Below, in pieces: positions 1 through 9,122 of a stretch of 39,890 nucleotides of DNA. The DNA comes from Bacillota bacterium (GTDB lineage Bacteria > Bacillota > Clostridia > Lachnospirales > Lachnospiraceae), in assembly GCA_023439505.1 (NCBI GenBank), contig JAEXNR010000053.1:1-39890 (forward strand), in the 5' to 3' direction. The position numbers and the translations under genes are program-made. The first letter of the stretch is position 1. Each line of letters begins with the position of its first letter. The notes under the pieces were generated by a model. It did no database searches. It saw nothing but the letters and a program-made list of their open reading frames with translations, and had not been told where the DNA came from.

Positions 1-82
1 GTATTATAGTGGTACGTGCAACATATATTTTTAAAATTGACAAAAAAATAAAGCAATTACTGGCTTTGAAGGATTTAATCAT

Positions 83-295
83 ATGGGAAGGTGTCAAACA
101 CCCGGGTGTGGAATGTGGTTCCTGCTGTCAACATATTATTCATCAATGAAGAAGTATCCGAGCACACCGTCAATATGGAATGACTACACCGGTGAACCAA
201 TTTGCTCACACTGTTCCAAGCGAAAAGCTTGCACCGGTCAGGCGAAATTTGCAGGCGTTTTAAGAAATTTGATGCGTGCTGAACTAATGGAATGA
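83..295 (+). CDS. Doubtful small Cys-rich protein (70 aa)
   Basis: I do not recognise this protein. It opens with ATG nine bases after an AAGGA site (69-73) and follows an in-frame stop at 38-40. It has five cysteines, arranged as CxxxxC near the N-terminus (C4, C9) and CxxC plus a further Cys (C41, C44, C49) in the middle, so a metal-binding knuckle is possible. There is no signal peptide or membrane segment. It may be a real small gene or a chance frame left of the mreB promoter; the lack of a recognisable domain keeps confidence low. Confidence 0.3.
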   Translation: MGRCQTPGCGMWFLLSTYYSSMKKYPSTPSIWNDYTGEPICSHCSKRKACTGQAKFAGVLRNLMRAELME

Positions 296-342
296 AATTT
301 ATTGAGAATACTGACGATTAATAAAAGTTTTTAAAATTTCCT

Positions 343-371
343 TTGAAATATTCGGAAAAAACGTATATAAT
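343..371 (+). promoter_or_regulatory. Sigma-A-type promoter for the mreB-flgFG operon
   Basis: TTGAAA (343-348) and TATAAT (366-371) are separated by exactly 17 bases, upstream of the mreB start at 524. The implied leader is about 145 bases. No other promoter of similar quality is visible before the operon terminator at 3596-3651, so the rod genes are probably transcribed from here. Confidence 0.65.
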
Positions 372-523
372 ATATTCGTATATGTTTAAGTTGCCGAGAA
401 ATGGAAGAAAATATTAAATAGAGATTAGATATGAATTCAGATTGATTACAATTTATCAGATTAGATATGATCATAATAAAGAAGTTTGTTCGTGAACACG
501 CACGAAAAGGAAGGAGACACATT

Positions 524-1513
524 ATGTTAGGCAGTGATATCGGAATTGATTTGGGTACAGCAAGCGTATTGGTTTATATAAAGGGCAAAGGAGTCGTATT
601 AAAGGAGCCATCGGTAGTAGCATTTGACAGAGATACCAATAAGATTAAGGCAATCGGAGAGGAAGCCAGACTAATGCTTGGCAGAACACCCGGAAATATT
701 GTGGCGGTACGTCCTTTAAGACAGGGCGTTATTTCTGATTATACTGTTACGGAAAAGATGTTAAAGTATTTTATTCAGAAGGCGGTTGGCAAGCAGAGAT
801 TCAGAAAGCCTAGAATTAGTGTGTGTGTACCCAGTCAGGTAACAGAAGTTGAGAAGAAAGCGGTAGAGGATGCTACTTATCAGGCTGGAGCACGGGAAGT
901 TGCGATTATTGAGGAACCGATTGCGGCAGCAATTGGTGCAGGAATAGACATTTCCAGACCTTGTGGTAATATGATTGTTGACATTGGCGGCGGAACCACA
1001 GATATCGCTGTTATTTCTCTTGGTGGAACGGTTGTAAGTACCTCCGTTAAAATTGCTGGGGATGATTTTGATGATGCAATTGTGCGCTATATGAGAAAGA
1101 AGCATAATCTTTTAATCGGAGAGAGGACAGCGGAAGATATTAAGATTAAGATTGGCTCCGCTTATAGAAGACCCGAATCCGTATCGATGGAAGTCAGAGG
1201 TCGTAATCTGGTTACCGGACTCCCAAAAACCATTGCAGTTACATCGGAAGAGACAGAAGAAGCATTGAAAGAAACCACATCTCAGATCGTTGAAGCGGTG
1301 CACAGTGTATTGGAAAAGACGCCGCCGGAACTTGCAGCGGATATTGCAGACAGAGGAATCGTATTAACGGGCGGTGGATGTTTGTTATATGGCTTGGAAG
1401 AATTAATAGAAGAGAAAACAGGGATTACAACGATGACTGCGGAGGATCCTATGACAGCAGTTGCGATTGGTACAGGCAAATTTGTCGAATTTTTAAGTGG
1501 GAAAAGGGACTAA
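524..1513 (+). CDS. mreB: Actin-like cell-shape protein MreB/Mbl
   Basis: Bacterial actin homologue that polymerises under the membrane and guides the elongation machinery of the cell wall. The 329-residue length is normal for the family. The phosphate-1 loop (DIGIDLGTASV, residues 5-15), the phosphate-2 loop (DIGGGTTD, 153-160) and the adenosine motif (GIVLTGGG, 278-285) are all present. The start at 524 is chosen because AAGGAGA sits just upstream; an in-frame ATG at 467 adds 19 residues unlike MreB and has no ribosome site. It heads an operon with flagellar rod genes, the order seen for mbl-flhO-flhP in Bacillus, so it may be the Mbl paralogue; sequence reading alone does not separate MreB from Mbl. 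Confidence 0.95.
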   Translation: MLGSDIGIDLGTASVLVYIKGKGVVLKEPSVVAFDRDTNKIKAIGEEARLMLGRTPGNIVAVRPLRQGVISDYTVTEKMLKYFIQKAVGKQRFRKPRISVCVPSQVTEVEKKAVEDATYQAGAREVAIIEEPIAAAIGAGIDISRPCGNMIVDIGGGTTDIAVISLGGTVVSTSVKIAGDDFDDAIVRYMRKKHNLLIGERTAEDIKIKIGSAYRRPESVSMEVRGRNLVTGLPKTIAVTSEETEEALKETTSQIVEAVHSVLEKTPPELAADIADRGIVLTGGGCLLYGLEELIEEKTGITTMTAEDPMTAVAIGTGKFVEFLSGKRD

Positions 1514-1545
1514 TAAAAGTTGCAAATGAAGAAAAGAGGTTGCAT

Positions 1546-2319
1546 ATGGTAAGAGGGCTATTTACAGCTTATACCGGTATGGCAAACGAGCAGAAGAGAC
1601 TGGACATTGTTTCAAATAATCTAGCTAATGCAGCTACCGTAGGATATAAAGAAGAGAACGTTACAAATCAATCCTTTGATAATCTACTGACAGTTAAGAT
1701 TAAAGATGCATCAGAGGCTTACCATAACCGACCGATTGGTCTGATGACTCCGGGGGTAAAACTGGGAGAAGTGTATACAAACTTTGGACAGGGGTCTTTG
1801 AGACAGGATTCAGGTACGTATAGTATGGCATTAGAAGGAAAGGGTTTCTTTACCCTATCCGTAACGGACAAAGCAGGTAACATTAGTACACAATACACAC
1901 GAAATGGTTCTTTTACCATGACAAGGGATGGTCACATCGTGGATGAGGATGGAAATCGATTAATGGGTGAGAGCGGAGAGATTATTGTACCACCGGAAGC
2001 CGCAGATGTCGCAATCGATGAAAGTGGAGACATTACAGCGGATGGGGTATATATAGACCGGCTTAAACTCGCCGATTTTGAAGACTACAAATATCTGACC
2101 AAATCAGGAGATACCATGTATCAGGCAGTGGATGGAGCAGTAGAGGTTCCTGTTGGGGCACTGGTAAAGCAGGGATATAAGGAACAATCCAATGTGAATG
2201 TAGTATCCGAAATGGTAGAGATGATTTCAATCACAAGAGCCTACGAGGCAAACCAAAAAATCATCCAGTCAATGGATAAAACATTGGATCTCGCAGCGAA
2301 TTCGATTGGAAGAGTCTGA
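1546..2319 (+). CDS. flgF: Flagellar basal-body rod protein, FlgF/FlhO type
   Basis: Structural protein of the flagellar rod, exported by the flagellar type III apparatus, 257 residues. The N-terminal rod signature is clear (MVRGLFTAYTGM, then SNNLANAATVGYK at about 23-35), as is the C-terminal rod domain (SEMVEMISITRAYEANQKII), which forms the helical bundle of the axial structure. The start at 1546 follows an AAAGAGG site and matches the family N-terminus; upstream in-frame codons overlap mreB and are rejected. It lies 32 bases after mreB and is followed by a second rod gene, as in flhO-flhP of Bacillus. Whether it is FlgF proper or an FlgG paralogue is uncertain. Confidence 0.9.
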   Translation: MVRGLFTAYTGMANEQKRLDIVSNNLANAATVGYKEENVTNQSFDNLLTVKIKDASEAYHNRPIGLMTPGVKLGEVYTNFGQGSLRQDSGTYSMALEGKGFFTLSVTDKAGNISTQYTRNGSFTMTRDGHIVDEDGNRLMGESGEIIVPPEAADVAIDESGDITADGVYIDRLKLADFEDYKYLTKSGDTMYQAVDGAVEVPVGALVKQGYKEQSNVNVVSEMVEMISITRAYEANQKIIQSMDKTLDLAANSIGRV

Positions 2320-2361
2320 TGATTTTATCATGACTGAATGAACTAATTGGGAGGAAAGCTT

Positions 2362-3177
2362 ATGATGAGAGCCTTGTGGACCGCGGCGTCCGGTATGATT
2401 TCTCAACAAACCAATGTTGACACGATATCAAATAACCTGGCTAATATTAATACAACCGGTTATAAAAAGGAAACGGCAGAATTTAAATCTTTGTTATATC
2501 AGACAATGCAAGGGAAATCTTTCGACCATAACGGAGAACCAAAACCCGTGGGAATTCAGGTGGGTCTGGGCGTAAGAAACTCTGCTGTCACTTCCCAATA
2601 TACACAGGGAACGGTTTCCGAAACAGGAAATGATTATGATTTTGCTATTTCAGGGAAAGGCTTTTTTATGCTTAGGGGTTCGGATGGAGGTACCGTTTAT
2701 ACAAGAAACGGTTCATTTAATCTGTCAAGAAGTACCAATGGAGTCATGCTGGTTAACTCAGAAGGAAACCCGGTTCTTGATACAAATGGCCAACCGATAG
2801 AAATTGATGATACCCAATATGATACATCTAAAATAACGGTGAATGATCTGGGCGAGTTTTGTTATCCGAATGAGAATAACATGTCAGAGTCCATCGGGAT
2901 TCAAATTGGAGTAGTACAATTTAACAACCCCAATGGATTATTAAAGATGTCAAACAGTTTTTTAAAGGAATCTGATGCATCCGGTCCGGCCAGACTTGAG
3001 ATGATGGAAGAGGGACTCCAAAAGAGTAAGATTCAGCAGGGCTATATTGAGGGTTCCAATGTACAGGCAGTTGATGAGATGGTAAATCTAATCGTTGCAC
3101 AACGAGCTTATGAGATGAATTCAAAGATTATAACAGCATCGGATCAGATGTTACAGCAGGCGAATAATCTGAGATAG
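2362..3177 (+). CDS. flgG: Flagellar distal rod protein FlgG/FlhP
   Basis: Hook-basal-body rod protein of 271 residues, exported to form the distal rod. It begins MMRALWTAASGM and carries the SNNLANINTTGYKKE motif (about 28-42), a central flagellin-hook-like domain with a GKGFFML segment, and the terminal coiled segment (EMVNLIVAQRAYEMNSKIIT). A GGAGG site (2350-2354) places the start at ATG 2362 or the adjacent ATG 2365; a TTG at 2347 lies within or before that site and is rejected. The gene is 42 bases from flgF. Family identity is secure; FlgG versus FlhP naming is a matter of paralogy. Confidence 0.93.
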   Translation: MMRALWTAASGMISQQTNVDTISNNLANINTTGYKKETAEFKSLLYQTMQGKSFDHNGEPKPVGIQVGLGVRNSAVTSQYTQGTVSETGNDYDFAISGKGFFMLRGSDGGTVYTRNGSFNLSRSTNGVMLVNSEGNPVLDTNGQPIEIDDTQYDTSKITVNDLGEFCYPNENNMSESIGIQIGVVQFNNPNGLLKMSNSFLKESDASGPARLEMMEEGLQKSKIQQGYIEGSNVQAVDEMVNLIVAQRAYEMNSKIITASDQMLQQANNLR

Positions 3178-3206
3178 CAGCGAATAAGTTGGAAGGGAGA
3201 TTGGCT

Positions 3207-3542
3207 ATGGGTATTGCAATTGGTGCAGATTCTTTGTTTTCTTTATCTGCCAATATGGCGGGAGATACTTCAAGAGTAGATGGTCTGGAGGAAAAATTAA
3301 AAAAGTCTGCAGCGACAGATGAGGAATTAATGGAGGCGTGTAAGAGCTTCGAGTCCTATATGCTGGAGCAGGTATTTAAGGCTATGGAGAAAACAGTGCC
3401 GGAAACAGAAGACAAGGGTCCTTATGTGGAACAATTTGGCGATCGGCTTTATGAGGAATATTCTAAGCAGGCCACTCAGGGTAGCGGATTTGGGATTGCA
3501 CAGATGTTATATGATTCTATGAAACGTAATACCAATGGTTAG
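3207..3542 (+). CDS. flgJ: FlgJ-like rod-binding protein (rod chaperone domain only)
   Basis: A 111-residue protein matching the rod-binding N-terminal half of FlgJ (ACKSFESYMLEQVFKAM at about 40-56, then the C-terminal GSGFGIAQMLYDSM). It has no muramidase domain, as is usual in Firmicutes, where a separate enzyme cuts peptidoglycan for the rod. The start is ATG 3207 behind GGAAGGGA; a TTG at 3189 lies on the wrong side of that site. It follows flgG by 29 bases and is the last gene before a terminator, so the operon supplies shape, rod subunits and a rod assembly factor together. Confidence 0.85.
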   Translation: MGIAIGADSLFSLSANMAGDTSRVDGLEEKLKKSAATDEELMEACKSFESYMLEQVFKAMEKTVPETEDKGPYVEQFGDRLYEEYSKQATQGSGFGIAQMLYDSMKRNTNG

Positions 3543-3595
3543 TCCTTACATAGACAGAACGGATGAAAACAATAGAATTTAGGAGACCTAGTAAT

Positions 3596-3651
3596 GTCAT
3601 TTCGAAATGAGATCCGGTTCGTGAGGGTTGAAGTTTGAGATGACTTTTTTT
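3596..3651 (+). terminator. Intrinsic terminator after the rod operon
   Basis: An 11-base-pair stem (3596-3606 with 3634-3644, including two G-U pairs) is followed at once by seven T (3645-3651). It separates the flagellar rod genes from recD2. Confidence 0.7.
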
Positions 3652-3679
3652 ACTGCAAAGACCGTAGGAGGTATAGAGT

Positions 3680-5893
3680 TTGGCTGAATCACTGGAAGGA
3701 TACGTGAACAGAATTGTCTTTCGGAATGATGAGAATGGATACACCGTATTAAGTATACAATCCGAGGAGGAAGAGTACACTTGTGTTGGCAACTTCACAT
3801 TTATCAGCGAAGGTGAATTGATCCATGCGGTCGGAAACTATACCGAACATCCGGTTTACGGTCAGCAATTTATCATAGAGAGTTATGATATGAAAGAACC
3901 GGAAGATTTATTTTCCATGGAACGCTATCTTGGTTCGGGTGCCATCAGAGGAGTTGGTGCTGCATTGGCGGGACGGATTATAAAGAAATTTAAGAAGGAC
4001 ACCTTTCGTATCATGGAAGAGGAACCGGAGCGTCTTTCGGAAGTAAAAGGGATCAGTGAGCGAATGGCCAGAGATATCTATCGCCAGTTTGAGGAAAAGA
4101 GAGAAATGAGAAATGCAATGCTTTTTCTGCAACAGTACCATATCTCGGGCAATCTTGCGGTAAAAATATATCAGGAATATGGTCAGCGAATGTATGAGAT
4201 TATTAAGGCAAATCCATATAGACTGGCAGAAGATATTACCGGGGTGGGATTTAAAACAGCAGATGAAATTGCAAAGCACGTGGGGATTCATTATGACTCG
4301 GAACACAGAATAAAGGCGGGATTATTATATACTCTGCTGCAGGCAAGTGCGGACGGTCATGTATATCTTCCTGAAAATGAGTTGATACAAAGAGCGAAGG
4401 CCTTATTGATGGCGGAAGAGGAGGATATTCAGAGACAGATACTCTCGTTGAATGTTGAGAAGAAAATTATGGTCAATCAGAATGACATGGAGCGGCATAT
4501 TTATTCCTCTGTTTTCTATTATATGGAATTAAACGTTGCAAGAATGCTTCATGATCTGAATATTCGTTATGATCTGCCGATGGCTGAAGTACGAAGAAGC
4601 GTGAAACAGATTGAAAACCAATTTCAGATTGAGCTGGAGGAACAGCAACGAACTGCGGTTATTGAGGCGGCCAATAACGGATTATTGGTTATCACAGGAG
4701 GACCCGGTACAGGCAAAACAACAACAATTAATGCGATTATTAAATTCTTTGAGTCCCAAAGCCTGGATCTTTTGCTGGCGGCTCCAACAGGCAGAGCTGC
4801 GAAAAGAATGACGGAGACAACAGGCTATGAAGCCAAAACCATACACAGATTATTGGAATTGACCAAACTCTCAGACAGTCAGGAGAATAAGTTTTCCTTT
4901 GAGCGCAATGAGCTAAATCCTCTGGAAACAGATGTTATCATCATCGATGAAATGTCCATGGTGGACATCAGTCTTATAAATTCCCTGTTGAAAGCCATAA
5001 CTGTCGGTACCAGATTAATTCTTGTGGGAGATGTGAACCAGCTTCCAAGCGTCGGACCAGGAAATGTGCTGCATGACATTATAGATTCTCACAGTTTTAA
5101 TGTAGTAAAACTAACCAAGATTTTCAGGCAGGCAGCAGATAGTGATATCATCGTAAATGCTCATAAGATCAATGCGGGAGAGAATATCAGTCTGGACAAT
5201 AAGAGCAGGGACTTTTTCTTTTTGAAGAGGGAACAGTCTAATATCATTGCAGCTGTAACGATTAATTTAATTAAAAATAAACTGCCCAACTACGTAAATG
5301 CAACCTCCTATGATATTCAGGTTCTGACTCCTATGAGAAAAGGGGAATTGGGCGTGGAGCGGTTAAATCAGATATTACAGCATGCGTTGAATCCTCCGCA
5401 GGAAGGTAAGAAGGAAAAAGAAATTCATCAGATGATCTTCCGGGAAGGTGATAAGGTGATGCAGATCAAAAACAACTATCAGCTCACCTGGGAGATCAGA
5501 AATAAATATGGTATTGTAGCCAATACCGGAAGTGGTGTATTTAATGGAGATGCGGGTATCATAAAAGAAATTAATTTATTTTCAGAGCATATGATTGTTG
5601 AGTTTGACGATCGCCTGGTGGATTATTCGTTTGGGCAGTTGGACGAGCTGGAACTGGCTTATGCCGTGACAATTCATAAATCACAGGGAAGTGAGTATCC
5701 TGCGGTTATACTTCCGATTCTGGATGGACCCAGATTGTTATTTAACAGGAATTTATTATATACGGCAGTAACAAGGGCGAAAAGTTGTGTTATGATTGTT
5801 GGAAGCGATACGATGCTTCAATTTATGATTGATAATAAAAATGAGCAAAACAGATATTCCGGTCTGGTGGACAGGATTAAAGAATTAAGATAA
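3680..5893 (+). CDS. recD2: RecD2-family ATP-dependent DNA helicase
   Basis: Superfamily 1B 5'-3' helicase of the RecBC-independent RecD2 type, involved in DNA repair and replication-fork processing. The 737 residues show an N-terminal OB-like region, helix-hairpin-helix repeats (about 85-200), Walker A GGPGTGKT (340-347), Walker B IIIDEMSM (420-427), motif III GDVNQLPSVGPG (450-461), FRQ (482-484), TIHKSQGSEYP (664-674) and LLYTAVTRAK (692-701). The start is TTG at 3680, set by TAGGAGG (3665-3671) eight bases before it and giving the family N-terminus (ESLEGYVNRIVF). It stands alone after a terminator. No recB or recC is nearby, consistent with RecD2. Confidence 0.95.
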   Translation: MAESLEGYVNRIVFRNDENGYTVLSIQSEEEEYTCVGNFTFISEGELIHAVGNYTEHPVYGQQFIIESYDMKEPEDLFSMERYLGSGAIRGVGAALAGRIIKKFKKDTFRIMEEEPERLSEVKGISERMARDIYRQFEEKREMRNAMLFLQQYHISGNLAVKIYQEYGQRMYEIIKANPYRLAEDITGVGFKTADEIAKHVGIHYDSEHRIKAGLLYTLLQASADGHVYLPENELIQRAKALLMAEEEDIQRQILSLNVEKKIMVNQNDMERHIYSSVFYYMELNVARMLHDLNIRYDLPMAEVRRSVKQIENQFQIELEEQQRTAVIEAANNGLLVITGGPGTGKTTTINAIIKFFESQSLDLLLAAPTGRAAKRMTETTGYEAKTIHRLLELTKLSDSQENKFSFERNELNPLETDVIIIDEMSMVDISLINSLLKAITVGTRLILVGDVNQLPSVGPGNVLHDIIDSHSFNVVKLTKIFRQAADSDIIVNAHKINAGENISLDNKSRDFFFLKREQSNIIAAVTINLIKNKLPNYVNATSYDIQVLTPMRKGELGVERLNQILQHALNPPQEGKKEKEIHQMIFREGDKVMQIKNNYQLTWEIRNKYGIVANTGSGVFNGDAGIIKEINLFSEHMIVEFDDRLVDYSFGQLDELELAYAVTIHKSQGSEYPAVILPILDGPRLLFNRNLLYTAVTRAKSCVMIVGSDTMLQFMIDNKNEQNRYSGLVDRIKELR

Positions 5894-6044
5894 TGCTTGC
5901 GGTCAGGGAACGAAGCAACCTTATGTTCCATTGGATCCCGATAAAATAAGACCTCATATGAAATTCATAGTGCAATATTAGAAAATTTAGGTTATAATAA
6001 TTGACATAAAAGAGAAAAGCTAAAAAACCTATAGGAGGGATATC

Positions 6045-6956
6045 TTGTCAGAAACAACTTTAGTTATTATGGCAGCAGGAATGGGAAGCAGATTTGGGGG
6101 AATTAAACAATTAGAACCGGTGGGACCCGGAGGTGAGATCATCATGGACTATTCCATCTTTGATGCACTGGAGTCAGGATTTAATAAGGTGGTATTTATT
6201 ATTCGAAAGGATCTTGAAAACGACTTTAAGGAAATCATCGGCAACCGGATAGAAAAACAGGTTAAAGTGGAATATGTATTTCAGGAGCTGGACGAATTAC
6301 CCGAAGGTTTTGTAAAACCTGAGGACAGAACGAAACCGTGGGGAACCGGACAAGCTGTATTATGTTGTCAGGATACCGTTAAGGGACCGTTTGCGGTTAT
6401 CAATGCAGATGATTATTATGGCAAAGAAGCATTTCGTATTCTATTCAATTTTTTGCAATCTGATCAATACAGTGACAATCAATATTGCATGGCAGGATTT
6501 ATTCTGGGCAATACCCTTAGTGAAAATGGTACTGTAACACGTGGGGTATGCCAGGTAGGTGAGGATGGAATACTTCAAAATATTGTGGAAACATCCGGCA
6601 TCATTCCGGAGGGGGATCATGCAGCGGCAGCAGGCAGTCTGGGGGAAAAGATTGAAATCAGCCTTGACAGTGTAGTATCAATGAATATGTGGGGATTTAA
6701 ACCGCAGTTGTTCCAGGCGCTAGAGAAAGGCTTTGTAGAATTTTTGTCCGGTTTATCCGAGCAGGATTTGAAAAAGGAGTTTTTGTTGCCTGTTGTTGTG
6801 GATCAATTGATTAAAGCACAGGCAGCGCAAGTTGTAGTATTAAAATCCAGTGACCGCTGGTTTGGTGTTACATACAAAGAAGATAAAGAAGTTGTTGTAA
6901 CATCCATCAGGGCACTAATTGATCAGGGAGCATATCCTGAGAAGTTATTTGCATAG
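6045..6956 (+). CDS. Nucleotidyltransferase-fold sugar-nucleotide enzyme
   Basis: GT-A-fold nucleotidyltransferase of 303 residues. The nucleotide-binding loop MAAGMGSRFGGIKQL (9-23) and the metal-site motif NADDYYG (120-126) are those of enzymes joining an NTP to a sugar phosphate, so an NDP-sugar synthase is likely. The exact sugar cannot be read, and a kinase or phosphocholine-type partner is absent. The start is TTG 6045 behind TAGGAGG (6032-6038). A TATAAT at 5993-5998 with a poor -35 is a possible promoter. comFC follows after only five bases, so the two genes are probably co-transcribed, though the functional link is unclear. Confidence 0.85.
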   Translation: MSETTLVIMAAGMGSRFGGIKQLEPVGPGGEIIMDYSIFDALESGFNKVVFIIRKDLENDFKEIIGNRIEKQVKVEYVFQELDELPEGFVKPEDRTKPWGTGQAVLCCQDTVKGPFAVINADDYYGKEAFRILFNFLQSDQYSDNQYCMAGFILGNTLSENGTVTRGVCQVGEDGILQNIVETSGIIPEGDHAAAAGSLGEKIEISLDSVVSMNMWGFKPQLFQALEKGFVEFLSGLSEQDLKKEFLLPVVVDQLIKAQAAQVVVLKSSDRWFGVTYKEDKEVVVTSIRALIDQGAYPEKLFA

Positions 6957-6961
6957 CAGAT

Positions 6962-7696
6962 ATGGCATATTCTTTTGTTCAGTTAATTCTTGATATTATT
7001 TATCCGGTACGGTGTCCGATCTGCAAAAAGGTCGTATCGTCCAAAGAGATAAGGATATGTGAAGATTGCAGGAAGAAGCTTCCGTATATACAGGAGCCGA
7101 GATGCAAAAAGTGCAGTAAACCTATAATGATCGAGGAAAAAGAATACTGTAAGGATTGTGAACATAAGAAATATCATTTTATCAAGGGCTATTCCTTATG
7201 GATATATGATGAGGTTATGAGGCAATCACTGGCAGATTTTAAATATCATAATAAAAAAGAGAATGCCAGATTTTACAGTAGTGAAATACTTTTGCAATTT
7301 GAAAAGCAAATGGAAAGGATGTCTGTGGATGCCATTGTACCTGTACCGATACATAAAAGCAAATATCGGGAACGAAGTTACAATCAGGCCGAGATTTTAG
7401 CAAAAGAAATCGGCAGGAAAATGGAGATTCCGGTGATCTCAGATTTACTGATACGTACCAAAAAGACCTTACCTCAGAAGCAATTAAGTGATAAAGAGCG
7501 TTTGAAAAATCTGGAAGAAGCATTTGCGATTAATCCGCTGCATTATGAGGTGCATTCGGATAGGTTAAAGAAAATACTTCTGGTTGACGATATATATACT
7601 ACTGGGAGTACGATAGAAGCATGTACAAAGGTTTTGATCCAACATGGCTTCCATGAAGTTTTTTTTGTCACGGTTTGCATAGGGAAAGGTTTTTAG
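6962..7696 (+). CDS. comFC: ComF-family phosphoribosyltransferase-like protein
   Basis: Cytoplasmic protein of 244 residues related to ComFC, needed for DNA uptake in naturally competent bacteria. Two N-terminal zinc knuckles are visible (C18, C21, C33, C36 and C48, C51, C63, C66), then the phosphoribosyltransferase fold ending in the PRPP loop ILLVDDIYTTGST (205-217). The start at 6962 lies five bases after the upstream stop without a strong ribosome site, suggesting translational coupling. No comFA helicase is adjacent. The next gene is yvyF, the same order as comFC-yvyF in Bacillus subtilis, which links the pair to the flagellar regulon by context. Confidence 0.9.
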   Translation: MAYSFVQLILDIIYPVRCPICKKVVSSKEIRICEDCRKKLPYIQEPRCKKCSKPIMIEEKEYCKDCEHKKYHFIKGYSLWIYDEVMRQSLADFKYHNKKENARFYSSEILLQFEKQMERMSVDAIVPVPIHKSKYRERSYNQAEILAKEIGRKMEIPVISDLLIRTKKTLPQKQLSDKERLKNLEEAFAINPLHYEVHSDRLKKILLVDDIYTTGSTIEACTKVLIQHGFHEVFFVTVCIGKGF

Positions 7697-7823
7697 CAGT
7701 CCTGCAAAATCCCCGGACCCAATTTATTGAATATGAAATCAGGCATAAATACTTCGTATGATAATTTAACCGATAAACGGATAGCACCAGATTCAGGGTG
7801 TTTTGACAGAATGGAGGAGTATT

Positions 7824-8258
7824 ATGGAGATTAGAAATTGTAAAGGCTGCGGGAAAATATTCAATTACTTATCAGGTCCGCCATTGTGTCCTAACTGTAT
7901 GAGAACACTCGATTTAAAGTTTGAGGAAGTGAAAGAATATGTATATGATAACCCGGGTGTCGGAATACAAGAAGTTTCTGAAGAAATGAATGTATCAGTT
8001 CTTCAGATCAAGCAATGGATTCGTGAAGAAAGACTGTCCTTTGCAGAAGATTCCATGATAGGTTTGGAATGTGAATCCTGTGGTGTGACTATTAAAACAG
8101 GACGATTCTGTAAAGCCTGCAAGGACAGACTTGCAAAAGGATTATCAGATTTATATCAGACCCAGAAACCATCATCAAAAGAGAAACCGCTGAATGATAA
8201 TGGTTTGTATTCTGAGAATCGGAAGTATAAATATCTGAACAAAAATAAACCAATCTAA
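7824..8258 (+). CDS. yvyF: Flagellar-operon zinc-ribbon protein, YvyF family (TIGR03826)
   Basis: A 144-residue protein with an N-terminal zinc ribbon (C6, C9, C22, C25), a central helix-turn-helix-like segment (about 46-70, with VSEEMNVSVLQIKQWIREER) and a second Cys set (C83, C86, C96, C99). This arrangement is that of YvyF, encoded between comFC and flgM in Bacillus. ATG 7824 follows GGAGG (7813-7817). Its biochemical role is not established; a DNA- or protein-binding part in flagellar regulation is inferred from the fold and neighbourhood. No flgM follows here: the next genes are on the other strand. Confidence 0.85.
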   Translation: MEIRNCKGCGKIFNYLSGPPLCPNCMRTLDLKFEEVKEYVYDNPGVGIQEVSEEMNVSVLQIKQWIREERLSFAEDSMIGLECESCGVTIKTGRFCKACKDRLAKGLSDLYQTQKPSSKEKPLNDNGLYSENRKYKYLNKNKPI

Positions 8259-8281
8259 AGGTGTTTCAAAAACAGCTGGCA

Positions 8282-9121
8282 CTATCCAATTAACTGGATT
8301 CCTTCTTCGGTGATTGTGATGGTGCCTGATTTGTATAGTCTGCCAATTGCGCGCTTAAAAGCATTTTTACTAATGTTAAATTCTGATTTAATTTCTTCGG
8401 GAGCAGAACCATCATGAAAGGGAAGAAATCCATCTGCCTTTTTTAGTTTCTCAAGGATCATTTCTGTATCTGAATCCATTTGAAGATAGGCCTTTTGTCT
8501 GGTGGATAAGGTAAGTTTACCGTCCTCCCGTACTTGGATTACCCGTGCCTGAATGGTGTCTCCCACCTTGATTGGGGAGAATACTTCGTTTTTGGGAAGC
8601 ATTGCGGAATACTTATGATCTACAGCGACAAAAAGGCCGAAGGCTTCAATCGCTTCATAGACAAAACCGGTCACTGCCTCATCCTTTTGATAAGGAGAGT
8701 CGGTGGATAAGTCATCATAAACTTTCATCGTGGCACAAAGGCGTTTGCTCTTATCAAGATAGAGCTTTACCAGAACCTTGCCTCCTTCCTTTACCGGATA
8801 AGTTTGCTCCTTATAGGGAAGGAAGAGATCTTTCATCAGACCCCAGTCCAGAAAGGCACCGATCCGGCCTACTTCCTTCACCGTAAGAACGGCAAGTTCG
8901 TCAATGGTCAAAGGAACATTGAGTGTTGTTGCAATCTCCCGGTCTTCAGAATCCTTATAGATAAAAACTTTGATTTTATCACCTAAATCAAGTGTGTGGT
9001 CTACTTCCTTTATCGGAAGAAGGATTCTGTGTTTTCCGTCTGTCCCCGGCTCGCATAAATAATAACCGAAATCCGTCTTTTTTCCTACCTCCAGAGTCTG
9101 GAATTTTCCTAATTCTATCAT
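8282..9121 (-). CDS. cvfB: S1-domain RNA-binding protein CvfB
   Basis: RNA-binding protein of the CvfB/YitL family, 279 residues, with three S1-like OB folds and a C-terminal winged-helix segment (EIKSEFNISKNAFKRAIGRLYKSG). In Staphylococcus, CvfB affects virulence gene expression through RNA binding; here the targets are unknown. The start at 9121 (MIELGKFQTLEVGKK) matches the family, while longer in-frame extensions run into the upstream thioesterase gene. The ATG begins one base after the thioesterase stop, so the two are an operon with coupled translation. The gene converges on yvyF. Confidence 0.9.
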   Translation of the reverse strand: MIELGKFQTLEVGKKTDFGYYLCEPGTDGKHRILLPIKEVDHTLDLGDKIKVFIYKDSEDREIATTLNVPLTIDELAVLTVKEVGRIGAFLDWGLMKDLFLPYKEQTYPVKEGGKVLVKLYLDKSKRLCATMKVYDDLSTDSPYQKDEAVTGFVYEAIEAFGLFVAVDHKYSAMLPKNEVFSPIKVGDTIQARVIQVREDGKLTLSTRQKAYLQMDSDTEMILEKLKKADGFLPFHDGSAPEEIKSEFNISKNAFKRAIGRLYKSGTITITEEGIQLIG

Positions 9122-9122
9122 A

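Noticed and set aside
467..523. Longer MreB from an upstream ATG
   Set aside because: The extension is basic and unlike MreB, and the strong ribosome site lies before ATG 524.
3908..4306. Minus-strand 132-codon ORF inside recD2
   Set aside because: It is a shadow of recD2 with no ribosome site and unlikely composition.
5930..6006. TTGACA at 6001-6006 as a -35 for the nucleotidyltransferase gene
   Set aside because: No -10 sequence lies 16-18 bases downstream; the region there is the ribosome site.
7770..7780. CCGATAA-like sigma-D -10 just before yvyF
   Set aside because: The nearest TAAA is about 20 bases upstream, too far for a sigma-D promoter, and no other -35 fits.
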